From Budorcas taxicolor (Eukaryota; Chordata; Mammalia; Artiodactyla; Bovidae), in contig NC_068920.1 of assembly GCF_023091745.1 (NCBI RefSeq), positions 148,147,622 to 148,211,621 of the forward strand: a stretch of DNA of 64,000 nucleotides, read 5' to 3'. The notes beneath the pieces are model-generated. The model was given only the letters and a program-made list of their open reading frames with translations. It searched no databases and was not told the DNA's origin. Below, in pieces: positions 45,158 through 55,712 of the stretch (positions are counted from its first letter, which is position 1; each line of letters starts with the position of its first letter). The position numbers and the translations under genes are program-made.

Positions 45158-45347
45158 CATCATCTAAGTCGCTCAGTTGGGTCTGACTCTTTGCGACCCC
45201 CATGGACTATAGCCTACCAGGCTCCTCCCATGGGATTTTCCAGGTAAGAGTGCTGGAGTGGGTTGCCATTTCCTTCTCTACCCAGGGATCGAACCCAGGT
45301 CTCCCGCATTGTAGGCAGATGCTTAACTGTCTGAGCCACCAGGGAAG
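45158..45347 (-). mobile_element. Bov-tA SINE, minus strand, stacked pair member
   Basis: Tail 'TAAGTCGCTCAGTTGGGTCT' to head 'TCTGAGCCACCAGGGAAG'. Flanked by AAAAACAGCTT (45144-45154) and AAAAAGAGCTT (45359-45369). Confidence 0.93.
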
Positions 45348-45365
45348 TAAAAAAATGTAAAAAGA

Positions 45366-45635
45366 GCTTGCTGCTAAGTCGCTTCAGTGTTGTCCGACTC
45401 TGTGCGACCCCGTAGACGGCAGCCCACCAGGCTCTCCCATCCCTGGGATTCTCTAGGCAAGAACACTGGAGTGGGTTGCCATTTCCTTCTCCAATGCATG
45501 AAAGTGAAAAGTCAAAGTGAAGTCGCTCAGTCGTGTCCGACTCTTCGCGACCCCCTGGACTGCAGCCTACCAGGCTCCTCCCTCCATGGGCTTTTCCAGG
45601 CAAGAGTACTGGAGAGGGGTGCCATCGTCTTCTCC
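45366..45635 (-). mobile_element. BOV-A2 dimeric SINE, minus strand
   Basis: Two BovA monomers joined by the 'CAATGCATGAAAGTGAAAAG' linker, without a tRNA head, which defines BOV-A2. Its right flank is AAAAACAGCTT (45636-45646), the same target word that flanks the neighbouring Bov-tA. Confidence 0.95.
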
Positions 45636-45646
45636 AAAAACAGCTT

Positions 45647-46404
45647 ACATTCTCTTTAATTTAGACAGAAACCCGAGGAAGATGGTTAACTAATGGCATT
45701 TGGCTTGTTTAAATCATAACAAAGTTATTCAGCTTTGAGTTCTAGACTCCTCTAAAAGTCTAGCTTTTTTTTATTTTTAAGAAAATTTAAGAAGCTTGAG
45801 TGAAGTACACACCCCACCTAGTCCTTTTGGTTAGGTTTCTGGGGAGACCCAGAGGAAACACAGGGTGCTTTGATCCAGACCTGGACCCTGACTCTGTGAA
45901 GCAGGTGATGGAGTTAATATGAATCTCTTGCTTTAAGCCAGTTTCCTTCTGGTGAGGTCTGCCCTCGAAGTTCCTGTGCCAACGTATGTTTGCAGGTGGG
46001 CAGAACTGATGGAGAGACTTGACCGACAGCCCTCCCACCTTGGGGCACTTTCAGTAACCACCAGGTCTGTGGGGAAGTGCAACTCGGGGGCTCGTGGAAG
46101 TGAAAACTGCAGTGGGAGCCCCCAACCCCAGGGTCTATTTCGGGACACTCACCTATCTGAAGGGCTGGCTTCTGTGGACTTAGGACCTTTCTTCACAGAC
46201 CTCAGAAACTTTTGTTGTAGTCTCACTTTTTTGTCCCCGTAAGATCTCCCATCATCAGAAGCAAAGATATCTTCAGCTACCGCATTCTGTAACTTACATT
46301 TTGTTCCAAGTTCTGTGGTCATTGGTGGTTCCTTAGTTTCTGTATAGAATGGTGGAAAGGGGACTAAGTTTTGAGGAGGTGCTTTTATTCTCAGTGGTTT
46401 ACCT
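45647..46404. other. Unique sequence
   Basis: No repeat recognised. Opposed frames of 71-96 codons across 45787-46242 show no domain. Confidence 0.35.
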
Positions 46405-46860
46405 GTTGCTGAAACTTTAGGAGCACTAACTCAGTCTCTGAGGCTCAGCATTCTTCCTGAAAAATGGGCATAATATTTACTCTGAGTACCTTACCATTAG
46501 GAGATCCAACCGGTCCATTCTGAAGAAGATCAGCCCTGGGATTTCTTTGGGAAGAATGATGCTAAAGCTGAAACTCCAGTACTTTGGCCACCTCATGCGA
46601 AGAGTTGACTCATTGGAAAAGACTCTGATGCTGGGAGGGATTGGGGGCAGGAGGAGAAGGGGACGACAGAGGGTGAGATGGCTGGATGGCATCACTGACT
46701 CGATGGACATGAGTCTGAGTGAACTCTGGGAGATGGTGATGGACAGGGAGGCCTGGCGTGCTGCAATTCATGGGGTCGCAAACAGTTGGACATGACTGAG
46801 TGACTGAACTGAAATGAACTGAACCTTATCATTAACAGATTAAATGAAATGATGTATGGT
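46405..46860 (-). repeat. MIR SINE split by a BovB
   Basis: The inverted MIR core 'CTCAGTCTCTGAGGCTCAGC' with 'GAAAAATGGGCATAATATTT' is on the left, and 'ATTAAATGAAATGATGTATG' resumes at about 46835. The BovB between is listed separately. Confidence 0.75.
46500..46822 (+). mobile_element. BovB LINE 3' end with target duplication, inside MIR
   Basis: 'AGATCCAACCGGTCCATTCT' through 'TTTGGCCACCTCATGCGAAG' to a GAACTGAA tail. Flanked by ACCTTACCATTA (46488-46499) and ACCTTATCATTA (46823-46834), 11 of 12 identical. Its C-terminal-domain frame remains open (46547-46795). Confidence 0.95.
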
Positions 46861-47023
46861 GATGGAGTACAAAGATGTACCCCTTTTTAGATCAGATACC
46901 AAGGAGTTTCAGGCTCATGGATCTGATGATCCATGCTATAGCTTTTGGAGGTCTTATCATCATTTCAATAAGGCCAAAACGCAACTCCTGATTGCCACTT
47001 CCTCTCTTCAACCCTGTCCTCTT

Positions 47024-47190
47024 ATGTATGTGCTCCGTTGTGTTTGACTCTTTGTGATCCCGCGGACTGTAGGCTGCCAGGCTCTTCTGTCCATGAGGTT
47101 TCCTAAGCAAGAATACTGTCCTGGGTTGTCATTTCCTCCTCCAGGTAACCTTCTCCAACATAGGATCGAACTTGCATCTCCTACATCTCA
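47024..47190 (-). mobile_element. Bov-tA SINE, diverged, minus strand
   Basis: 'CTCCGTTGTGTTTGACTCTT' through 'TAAGCAAGAATACTGTCCTG' to 'GGATCGAACTTGCATCTCCT'. The head terminus is missing or scrambled. Confidence 0.85.
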
Positions 47191-47258
47191 CCAAAGCCCA
47201 ACCTGGTAAGCCTCCCACCTCTTATTTTACTTGTTTTAATTAATGGCACCACCATCCA

Positions 47259-47999
47259 CCCAATTCAGTTCAGTTCAGTCTCTCAGTCATATCTGATTCT
47301 TTGCAAACCCATGGATGGCAGAGTACCAGGCTTCCTTGTCCATCACCAACTCCTGGAGCTTGCTCAAACTCATGTCCATTCAGTCAGTGATGCCATCCAA
47401 CCATCTCATTCTCTGTCATTCCCTTCTCCTCCCACCTTCAATCTTTCCCAGAGTCTTTCCCAATTAGTTAGTTCTTCACATCAGGTGGCCAAAGTATGGG
47501 AGTTTCAGCTTCAGCATCAGTTCTTCCAATGAATATTCAGGACTGATTTCCCTTAGGATGGACTGGTTGGATCTCCTTGCAGTTCAAGGGACTCTCAAGA
47601 GTCTTCTTGAGCACCACAGTTCAAAAGCATCAATTCTTCAGTGCTCAGCTTTCTTTATAGTCCAACTCTCACATCCGTACATGACTACTGGAAAAACCAT
47701 AGCCTTGACTAGATGGACCTTTGTTGGCAAAGTAATGTCTCTGCTTTTAATATGCTGTCTAGGTTGGTCATAGCTTTTTTTCCAAGGAGCAAGCATCTTT
47801 TAATTTCATGTCTGCAGTCACCATCTGCAGTGAGTCTGGAGCCTAAAAATTTAAAGTCTGTCACTGTTTCCACTGTTTGCCCATCTATTTGCCATGAAGT
47901 GATGGGACCAGATGCCAATATCTTAGTTTTCTGAATGTTGAGTTTTAAGCCAACTTTTTCACTCTCTTCTTTCACTTTCATCAAGAGGCTCTTTAGTTC
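47259..47999 (-). mobile_element. BovB LINE with 5' inversion: 3' half
   Basis: Inverted BovB 3' end from the (TTCAG)n tail to the reverse-transcriptase thumb region ('TCATCAAGAGGCTCTTTAGT'). It stops at an abrupt junction with BovB 5' sequence in the opposite orientation (48000-49026). CCATCCA at 47252-47258 and 49027-49033 brackets both halves as one insertion. Confidence 0.95.
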
Positions 48000-49026
48000 A
48001 GTGAAACTATTAGCCATGCCATGTAGGGCCACCCAAGACAGATGGGTCATTGTGGAGAGTTCTGACAAAACGTGGTCCTCTGGAGAAGGGAATGACAAAC
48101 CACTTCAGCATTCTTGCCTGGAGAACCCCATGAATAGTATGAAAAGGCAAAAAGATAGGACACTGAAAGATGAACTCCCCAGGTCAGTAGGTGCCCAATA
48201 TGCTGTTGGAGATCAGTGGAGAAATAACTCTAGAAAGAATGAAGAGACCAAGCCAAAGTAAAAACACCCAGTTGTGGATGTGACTGGTGATGGAAGTAAA
48301 GTCCGATGCTGTAAAGAGCAATATTGCATAGAAACCTGGAATGTTAAGTCCATGAATCAAGGCAAACTGCAGTGGTCAAACAGGAAATGGCAAGAGTGAA
48401 CACTGACATCTTAGGAATCAGTGAACTAAAATGGACTGGAATGGGTGAATTTAACTAAGATGACCATTATATCTACTACCGTGGACAAGAATCCCTTAGA
48501 AGAAATGGAGTAGCCATCATAGTCAACAAAAGAGTCTGAAATGCAGTACTTGGATGCAATCTCAAAAAATGACAGAATGATCTCTGTTCGTTTCTAAGGC
48601 AAGCCATTCAATATCACAGTAATCCAAGCCTATGTCCCAACCAGTAATGCTGAAGAAGCTGAAGTTGAACGGTTCTATGAAGACTTAAAAGACCTTCTAG
48701 AATTAACACCCCAAAAAGATGTCCTTTTCGTTATAGGGAACTGGAATGCAAAATAGGAAGTCAAGAGTTACCTGGAGTAACAGGCAAGTTTGGCCTTGGA
48801 GTACAGAATGAAGAAGGGCAAAGGCTAATAGAGTTTTGCCGAGAGAATGCACTGGTCATAATAAACTCCCTCTTCCAACAACGCAAGAGAAGACTCTACA
48901 CATGGACATCACCAGATGGTCAATATTGAAATCAGCTTGATTATATTCTTTGCAGCCAAAGATGGAGAAGCTCTACATAGTCAGCAAAAACAAGACCGGG
49001 AGCTGACTGTGACACAGATCATGAAC
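48000..49026 (+). mobile_element. BovB LINE with 5' inversion: endonuclease-region half
   Basis: About 1 kb of upstream BovB in sense orientation. 'AGGGCCACCCAAGACAGATG' and 'CTCCCCAGGTCAGTAGGTGC' belong to the 5' region. It then runs into the apurinic-endonuclease-like domain: text encodes ETWN near its start, AYVPTSN further on and TWTSPDGQY near the end. Stop codons and frame breaks (for example TGA and TAA in the WNAK area near 48750) show it is dead. It is the only endonuclease-domain BovB sequence in the window. Confidence 0.93.
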
Positions 49027-49084
49027 CCATCCAATTGTATGATCAAAAAACTCAGGATTCTTCTTTGGATTGTCTGTTTCCTTT

Positions 49085-49800
49085 ACTTCTAACATTGTTA
49101 GCTTTACTTCTAAGGTGTTTTTCCAATCTAACCACTCCCCATAATTTTCAGCATTGCTAGCCTGGATCAAAGCAACATCAGCTCTTTTCTGGGTTACAGT
49201 TCTTGTGTCTTAATCTTGAGTTGATCTTTCTACACGCAGTCTTTCTCATCCAAATTCCTTTCCCCTAAGGTAATCTGATGACCTTTTAAAAAACCCTACA
49301 GTAGAGCATACCACCCCTCTGCTTAAAATCTGATAGATTTTTCTGGCACTTACAATAAAATCTAAAGTCATCCCCCTCCATCCCCGCCACTCCACATCTC
49401 AAAAGGTCTACGTGATCTGCATGCTGTCTGATTATCTGACTTTTTATCTTTATGTTCCAGTCACGCTGGTTTTCCTGATCCAGGCCAGGCTCATTCCTGC
49501 TGCGAAGACCTCTGGTTTACTGAGCCCTCAGCTGTGAGCATTCCTTCTTAAGACCCAGCCTCAGGGCAAAGGTCACTTTCTCAAAGAGGCCTTCCTTCCT
49601 CATCCTTGTAGGATGTGTTCTCGTTTTTGTCTGGCCTCTGATTTTGTGTTTTCTCCCTCTTTTTCCTGATTCTTTCCCTCCTTCTCGCCTCCCTTTGCCT
49701 TTTCATTTGTCTTCCCCACCTTTTTTGCCTTTTCATAGAGAAGACCTGACTTGGCACACACTGGGCTTGGCTATTGTTGGTGCCTTGTACTGAAATCATT
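49085..49800 (+). repeat. L2 LINE 3' portion, plus strand
   Basis: 'AGCCTGGATCAAAGCAACAT', 'CCCCTCTGCTTAAAATCTGA', 'TCTACGTGATCTGCATGCTG' and 'GGTCACTTTCTCAAAGAGGC' followed by CTTCCTTCCT occur in the L2 order. Its ORF2 C-terminal sense is lost. The youngest BovB of the cluster lies just upstream. Confidence 0.75.
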
Positions 49801-49917
49801 TTGTGTGTTCCAGTCTTAACTGTAAAGACAATGAGTCAAATTATTCATATTTTTGATCTCTAAAAGCTCTTTGCAACTCAACCAAAACATATGGATTTTA
49901 ACGTGTTTATAGCTCTT

Positions 49918-50230
49918 AACCAGTCAATCCTAAAGGAAATCAACCCTGAATATTCATTGGAAGGAATGATGCTGAAGCTGATGTTTCAATACTTTGGCCA
50001 CTTAATGTGAAGAGTTGACTCATTTGAAAAGGCCTTGATGCTGGGAGAGATTGAAGGCAAAAAGAGAAGGGGGCAGCAGAGGATGAGATGGTTAGATAGC
50101 ACCACTGACTCGATGGACATGAATCTGAGCAAACTCTGGGAGAGAGTGGAAGACCAAGCAGCCTGGTGTGCTATAGTCCATGGGATCACAGAGTCAGGTA
50201 CGACTTAGCGACGGAATGACCACAACATAG
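49918..50230 (+). mobile_element. BovB LINE 3' end
   Basis: 'CAGTCAATCCTAAAGGAAAT' through 'GAGGATGAGATGGTTAGATA' to 'GTACGACTTAGCGACGGAAT'. Moderately diverged, with an ACC/AAC-like tail. Confidence 0.92.
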
Positions 50231-50637
50231 TCCTTGACGCATATTTCTGTAAGTGGACATTTCTTATTAAGAATAAAAGAATCCAGAGGAGGTCAGGCAG
50301 CCCAATGGCATCATATACGACCAGCTTGTAAATTAGGTAAAAGAATTCTATTCCATCCAAAGCTGATCTCCGTTAGTACCTAAAACAGGACAGTATTTCT
50401 GCAAAACCCCAACCTGGGCAGTGCTCTATAGTACCCTGGGTTGCTGGGGGCTGACAACTTAGAAACACTTTGCTTGCTGCATCCCCTCCTAGAGAGTGAT
50501 GATCTACATACTAATTTGGGAAGGTGCATAGACCTGCCAAACTCTAGGGTCCTTACCTGCGGTGGAGGTAGAGAAGGTGAGATTTTATAAATCTCCATAT
50601 TGTGTGTTTACAAGGACCATGTCATTTTCTTTTAAGT

Positions 50638-50640
<3 letters not shown>
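50231..50640. other. Unique sequence upstream of a pure poly-A
   Basis: No repeat family or exon recognised. It ends in a 33-A run. A TCTGTAA word occurs at both 50247 and just after the poly-A, so an RNA-derived insertion is possible but unproven. Confidence 0.3.

Positions 50641-50673
<33 letters not shown>
50641..50673 (+). repeat. Poly-A tract, 33 As
   Basis: Uninterrupted run, so either a young retroposon tail or a mononucleotide microsatellite. No polyadenylation signal lies in the 30 bases upstream. Confidence 0.97.
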
Positions 50674-50677
<4 letters not shown>

Positions 50678-51063
50678 TAAAATAATAAACATAGGAAGAG
50701 ACCTGAAAAACTTTCTGAGAAGTCCTGTCATAAGGAAACCTCACACTTTCCAAATGTTTGCGGTCATGCCACCTTTAGCTGGTTCTCTTGAACATTCTTT
50801 AGGCAATACTGCTAAAGAACATCCATCTTCTTTGCATAAATCTTAGAATAATTCAACTTTAGAGTCAGAAGAATTTTAAAACATAACCTGTATGCCTCAT
50901 AAAATGAGGCCTCAGATCATGGCATCTAGTCCCAACATTTCATGGCAAATAGAAAGGGGGAAAAAATGGAAGCAGGGACAGATTTTCTTTTCTTGGACTC
51001 CAAAATCACTGCGGTCAGAGAATGCAGCTATGAAATTAAAAGACGCTCGCTCCTTGGAAGGAA

Positions 51064-51267
51064 GTGAAGTGAAGTTGCTTAGTCATGTCCGACTCTGCGA
51101 CCCCATGGACTGTAGCCTACCAGGCTTCTCTGTCCATGGGATTCTCCAGGCAAGAATACTGGAGTGGGTTGCCATTTCCTTCTCCAGGAGATCTTCCTGA
51201 CCCAGGGATCAAACCCAGGTCTCCCACATTGTAGGCAGATGGTTTACCATCTGAGCCACCAGGAAAG
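51064..51267 (-). mobile_element. Bov-tA SINE nested in BovB (first)
   Basis: Minus strand, flanked by TTGGAAGGAA (51054-51063) and TTGAAGGAAA (51268-51277), near-identical target copies. Tail 'TTGCTTAGTCATGTCCGACT'; head 'CATCTGAGCCACCAGGAAAG'. Confidence 0.95.
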
Positions 51268-51686
51268 TTGAAGGAAAGTTATGGCAAACCTGGACAACAT
51301 ATTAAAAAGCAGAGATATCACTTTGCTCACAAAGGCCCATATAGTCAAAGCTGTGGTTTTTCCAGTAGTCATGTATGGATGTGAGAACTGGACCATAATG
51401 AAGGCTGAGCACCAAACAATTGATATTTTCAAACTGTGGTGCTGGAGAAGACTCTTGAGAGTCTCTTGGACTGCAAGGAGATCAAACCAGTCAATCCTAA
51501 AGGAAATCAACCCTGAATATTCAATGGAAGGACTGATGCTGAAATTGAAGCTCTAATACTTTGGCTGCCTGATGCAAAGAACTGACTCATTGGAAAAGAC
51601 CCTGATGCTGGGAAAGATTGAAGGCAGGAGGAGAAGGTGGCCATCAAGGATGAGATGGTTAGATAGCATCACTGACCCAATGGACA

Positions 51687-51907
51687 CAAAAATGAAAGTG
51701 TGAAAGTGAAAGTTGCTCAGTCGTGCCCGACTCTTTGCCACCCCGTGGACTGTAGCCTGCCAGGCTCCTCTGTCCAGGAAATTCTCCAGACCAGAAAACT
51801 GGATTGGGTAGCCGTTCCCCTCTCCAGGGCATCTTCCTGACCCAGGGATCGAACTCAGGTCTCTGCATTGCAGGCTGAGCCTTTACTGTCTGAGCCACCA
51901 GGGAAGT
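51687..51907 (-). mobile_element. Bov-tA SINE nested in BovB (second)
   Basis: Minus strand, flanked by CAATGGACA at 51678-51686 and 51908-51916, a perfect 9-base duplication of BovB sequence. Tail carries a GTGAAAGTGAAAG repeat. Confidence 0.97.
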
Positions 51908-52028
51908 CAATGGACATGAGTCTGAGCAAATTCTGGGAGACAGTGAAGGACAGGGAATCCTGTTGTCCTGCAGTCCTTGGGATCACAAAGAGTGGGACAC
52001 GACTGAGCAACGGAACAACAGCAACAAC

Positions 52029-54298
52029 TGGAGATTAGAGCGCTTGCCTAAGGTGACCTGGCTCAGTGGTAGCAGGGTTGGGGAATGGATCTCCATAACC
52101 TACTCCCTCCAAGGCATCAGCAACAGGGCAGTGCAAGCAGAGGGGGGTACTGGGGACGCAGGCCTCCGGCTTGCTATGTGCTTTGCACCAGCGCATGTAG
52201 GCTTTCCTCAGAGATAAATATGTTTTCAGATCTGGGCACACGGATGTGCTGTCACTGTGCTGGGCAATGAGAACACGTTATCTTGTCTCTCCTGACACAG
52301 CATCCTCTACCAGGAGGGTCTGGCAGGGGCCACCCTGCCTCTGAGCCGGCTCCTGGACGTTACAGCTGTGAGCTCGTATCCTTACTTCCTTGACACACTT
52401 TCTGCCTGGCTTCCTGGAGACCTTGCAGGTGGTGGGTGGAAGGGGGGCGGGCACAGGAAGTGATTGACTGGACGGCTGTCACCCAAGTCCCAACAGGACA
52501 CTCTGTGGGAAACTTGGGTGGGTATCAGCCAGCTTCCTCCACCGAATGAGAAAGCCACCTGCGCTCAGTGCTGCCACTCCTGCAAAGGCCAGACTGCTGT
52601 CTCCGCTCACATCCCAGGTGAGCAATCCCAGGTAAGGAGCTGTCCTTGCAGGTGGGGGACGTTTGGTGGGGCTGGATCTCTACAGCCAGCATAGTTCAGG
52701 GCACAGAGCCATAGATGTTCATTCTGACATTCCTTAATTTAAAACAAAAACTACATAGAACACACCTGGCAGGCTGGCAGAAACTGGGTCTGATGTCCCC
52801 GTGGGTAATCACGAGCAAAGGCAGAGTGACGGGGGTGGACCTCACCATTGGCAGTCCCCTCCAGTCATTTATAAAAGGCAAGTGCCGCTTTGCTGGGGGA
52901 GCCCGAGTGCCACACGGCAGGTATGATTCATGAGGAAGAGACTGGCTATAAATCAAACCCCTTTGTCTTAAGCGGTAGTTTCAGTGCAGCCGATCAATTC
53001 ATATGCAAAAGGAAATATGGAAAACCTGCACCATGCTGTAATCTACAAATATCGTCGAATGCAATTTCAAGCGAGAACAAAGTTTCCACTCTCTGACCAA
53101 GCACCTCCACAGAGGTTTTTTTTTTTGAGGTGGGGAGCTGCAGAGACCAGAGAGTGATTATTGGGGGTTAGAGGGGGGTGACTTGATGAGCCCCAAGGGA
53201 GGGGATTCAGAGTGAACCCCCCAAGGGATTCACTCCTTCCAGAGCTGACCTGATGATGCCCAGGGCTCTCCAAGCATCCTCACTAGGGACAGACCTTGGG
53301 CCACCATGGTTACCATCAACATCTTTGCTGCCTGCTGAGTTGCTGCTTCCATGCTCACTGCATCAGGAAGGAGTAAGGCTCCAGGCTGATTCTCACTAAC
53401 CCCACATATCTGGGGATGAGAAAGAAGGTCTGGCTCAAGAACATGCAACCAGCTCTTGGCGTTTCTATGGTACATTTGTTCTACTGATTGGAGGTTGGAT
53501 ACTCTTTCCCATCTTAATGGTTCCTAATGATTTCACTTGTTTCCTTTGAGAGATGAACTCCAGAGAGCAGGGCTCAGACTTTGGTCCTCTTGCATGTCTC
53601 AAAATGCCTAGCACTTTGTTTGGGAAATAAGAGATTCTGGGCTTGAGTCAAATATCTGTGGAAACAGGGCAGAGCCAGTGCGTGAATCATCAAAACCCAG
53701 GGGAGAATCAGAGCCCGCATTCGAGCTCTGAAATTGTACACTCTTTCCCCTCCAGCCTTTTATCATAAACACCACCAGGAAAAAAAAATAAAGGAAGATT
53801 ATGATATCATCTCTCTTAGCTTCTCCTAGCCTCCTGGCTGGTATTGAAATGATTGAGACAGTGAAAAGTGGCCAAAACCAGATAGAAAGAAAGACACACA
53901 AAGGACTTAGGGAACCACAGAGAGGAGGCTGGCGTTGCCCGACTGGCGCTTTCGAAACACCTGCCTGTTTCTTTCGAAACTGTCATGTCTCAAAGTCCAC
54001 AAATAACAGAGCTTCGTTTTGGTGTGGCGGTGGCTTTCCCAGTGGGGCCAAGTTCCTTTGTACACATTTGCATATGTTTTCACAGTGGGGTTTCAGGTTG
54101 ACTCTGAAGCTCATTCTTTCAAGGACAGAAGGGAATTCCTAAGAGTTCACTGACAGTAAAGTTTATGAAAAAGCACTTCATCTGCATACCCGGGCTGTAG
54201 ATTTGGATGTTCTTGGAAATTGTTCTCCATTTCGCTCTAAAAGAAAATCTTCTTGCTGAATACAAATGCTCTGTTTTTAATAACATTTTCGAGCATCC
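52029..54298. other. 2.3 kb repeat-poor stretch
   Basis: 52910-53070 (GGCTATAAATCAAACCCCTT, CATATGCAAAAGGAAATATG, AATATCGTCGAATGCAATTT) is AT-rich with octamer-like words and looks conserved. 53540-53640 ends in an L2-like 'GCCTAGCACTTTGTTTGGGA'. Frames of up to 113 codons have no domains. No exon is called. Confidence 0.35.
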
Positions 54299-54532
54299 TA
54301 GGCTTTCCTCATGGCTCAGACAGTAAAGGTAAAGAATCTGCCTCCCCTACAGGAGACCCAGGTTTGATCCCTGGGTTGGGAAGGTGCCCTGGAGAAGGGA
54401 GTGGCAACCCACTCCAGTATTCTTGCTTGGAGAAGCCCATGGACAGAGGAGCCTGGAGGGCTACAGTCCATAGCCCTCCAGTCACAGAGTCAGACACAAC
54501 TGAGTGACTTATCCTTTCACTTTCACTTTCAG
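54299..54532 (+). mobile_element. Bov-tA SINE, plus strand
   Basis: Head 'GGCTTTCCTCATGGCTCAGA' with a GTAAAG tandem step, body 'GGCAACCCACTCCAGTATTC' and a CTTTCACTTTCACTTTC tail. GCATCC flanks both ends (54293-54298, 54533-54538). Confidence 0.93.
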
Positions 54533-55203
54533 GCATCCGATAGAGATGATCTACCGGTGACCAGTGTTTTCTAGATTGTCATTGCTGGCAGGAAAACCAG
54601 GCCACGATACCAGAGACGAGCCTCAGTGGATTCCAGCTGAGACAGAGACCATGTGGGTCAAATCCCAGAGGAGAACTGAGGTTGAATTGGATAAAAGGAA
54701 GCCAGAAAGTTTCTGGAACTCGCTTCAGAAAGCATTTACAAAGTGCCGTGCACTCACTGAGAACACAGTGATGAGGGCTTGGGGCTCTCAGAGGAGAGGA
54801 GCTGTGGTGATGGACAGGCCTGGGGCCACAGAAAGGAGAGGAAGGGGTGGATGAAGGGGGCGTGCAGGGCAGGACACTTAACCTGCTTTTGAGAGATGGG
54901 CTCTTTAAACAAAGAAGTAGGGAAGGGTGTTTCAGCTATGCTGACAGATGCCAGGGTTTGTACAGAAAATATCTGGGTAAGTCACATTTTACAAAACACT
55001 AATATGATACAAAATCAAACCCCTTCATCTTAAAACCTTGGCTATTAGCACATTAGAGAAGGCCCTGGACTGTGAATTCCTCAAAAGGAAACCCTCTGGC
55101 ATATTTTCTGCATGGTCAACAATAAGCACCACCTCCTGGCACAGAATAGGGGCTCCGTTTATGTTTATGGAAGAATCAGTCCACCTCTGAAATGTGTAAT
55201 CCT
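54533..55203. other. Unique sequence, L2-like end
   Basis: A 96-codon plus frame (54564-54854) is unrecognised. 55065-55175 ('CTCCTGGCACAGAATAGGGG' with 'GACTGTGAATTCCTCAAAAG') resembles an L2 3' end. Confidence 0.35.
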
Positions 55204-55215
55204 ATGACTTCTTTC

Positions 55216-55477
55216 GGAGAAGGCAATGGCACCCCACTCCAGTACTCTTGCCTGGAAAATCCCGTGGATGGAGGAGCCTGTTAGGCTGCAGTCCAGGGGG
55301 TCTCGAAGAGTCAGACTCGACTGAGCGACTTCACTTTCATGCATTGGAGAAGGAAATGGCAACCCACTCCAGTGTTCTTGCCTGGAGAATCCCAGGGACG
55401 GGGGAGCCTGGTGGGCTGCCATCTATGGGGTCGCCCAGAGTCGGACACGCCTGAAGCGACTCAGCAGCAGCAGCATG
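55216..55477 (+). mobile_element. BOV-A2 dimeric SINE, plus strand
   Basis: Two BovA monomers joined by 'TTCACTTTCATGCATTGGAG'; ends in a (CAG)n tail. Left flank CTATGACTTCTTTC, right flank CATGTCTTCTTTT. Confidence 0.96.
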
Positions 55478-55486
55478 TCTTCTTTT

Positions 55487-55700
55487 GTGCATGAATGCAT
55501 AATTGCTCAGTCATGTCCGACTCTTTGTGATCCCATGGAGTGTAACCTGCTAGGCTTCTCTGTCCGTGGAATTCTCCAGGCAAGAATACTGGAGTGGGTA
55601 ACCATTTCCTTCTCTAGGGGATCTTCCTGACCCCAGGTTCGAACCCAAGTCTCCGGCATAGGCAGGTGGATTCTTTACCACTGTGCCATCTGGGAAGCCC
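55487..55700 (-). mobile_element. Bov-tA SINE, minus strand, adjoining BOV-A2
   Basis: 'GCTCAGTCATGTCCGACTCT' to 'TGCCATCTGGGAAGCCC'. TCTTCTTTT occurs at 55478-55486 and 55704-55712, a perfect 9-base duplication that overlaps the target word of the neighbouring BOV-A2. Confidence 0.95.
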
Positions 55701-55712
55701 ACATCTTCTTTT

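Larger units (their letters stand above)
50898..52028 (+). mobile_element. BovB LINE 3' portion hosting two nested Bov-tA SINEs
   Basis: BovB in three pieces (50898-51063, 51268-51686, 51908-52028), reading continuously once the SINEs are set aside. It runs from reverse-transcriptase thumb text ('CAGATCATGGCATCTAGTCC') through 'GCAGAGATATCACTTTGCTC' to 'GGGACACGACTGAGCAACGG' and an AAC tail. The coding frame is broken. Confidence 0.95.
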
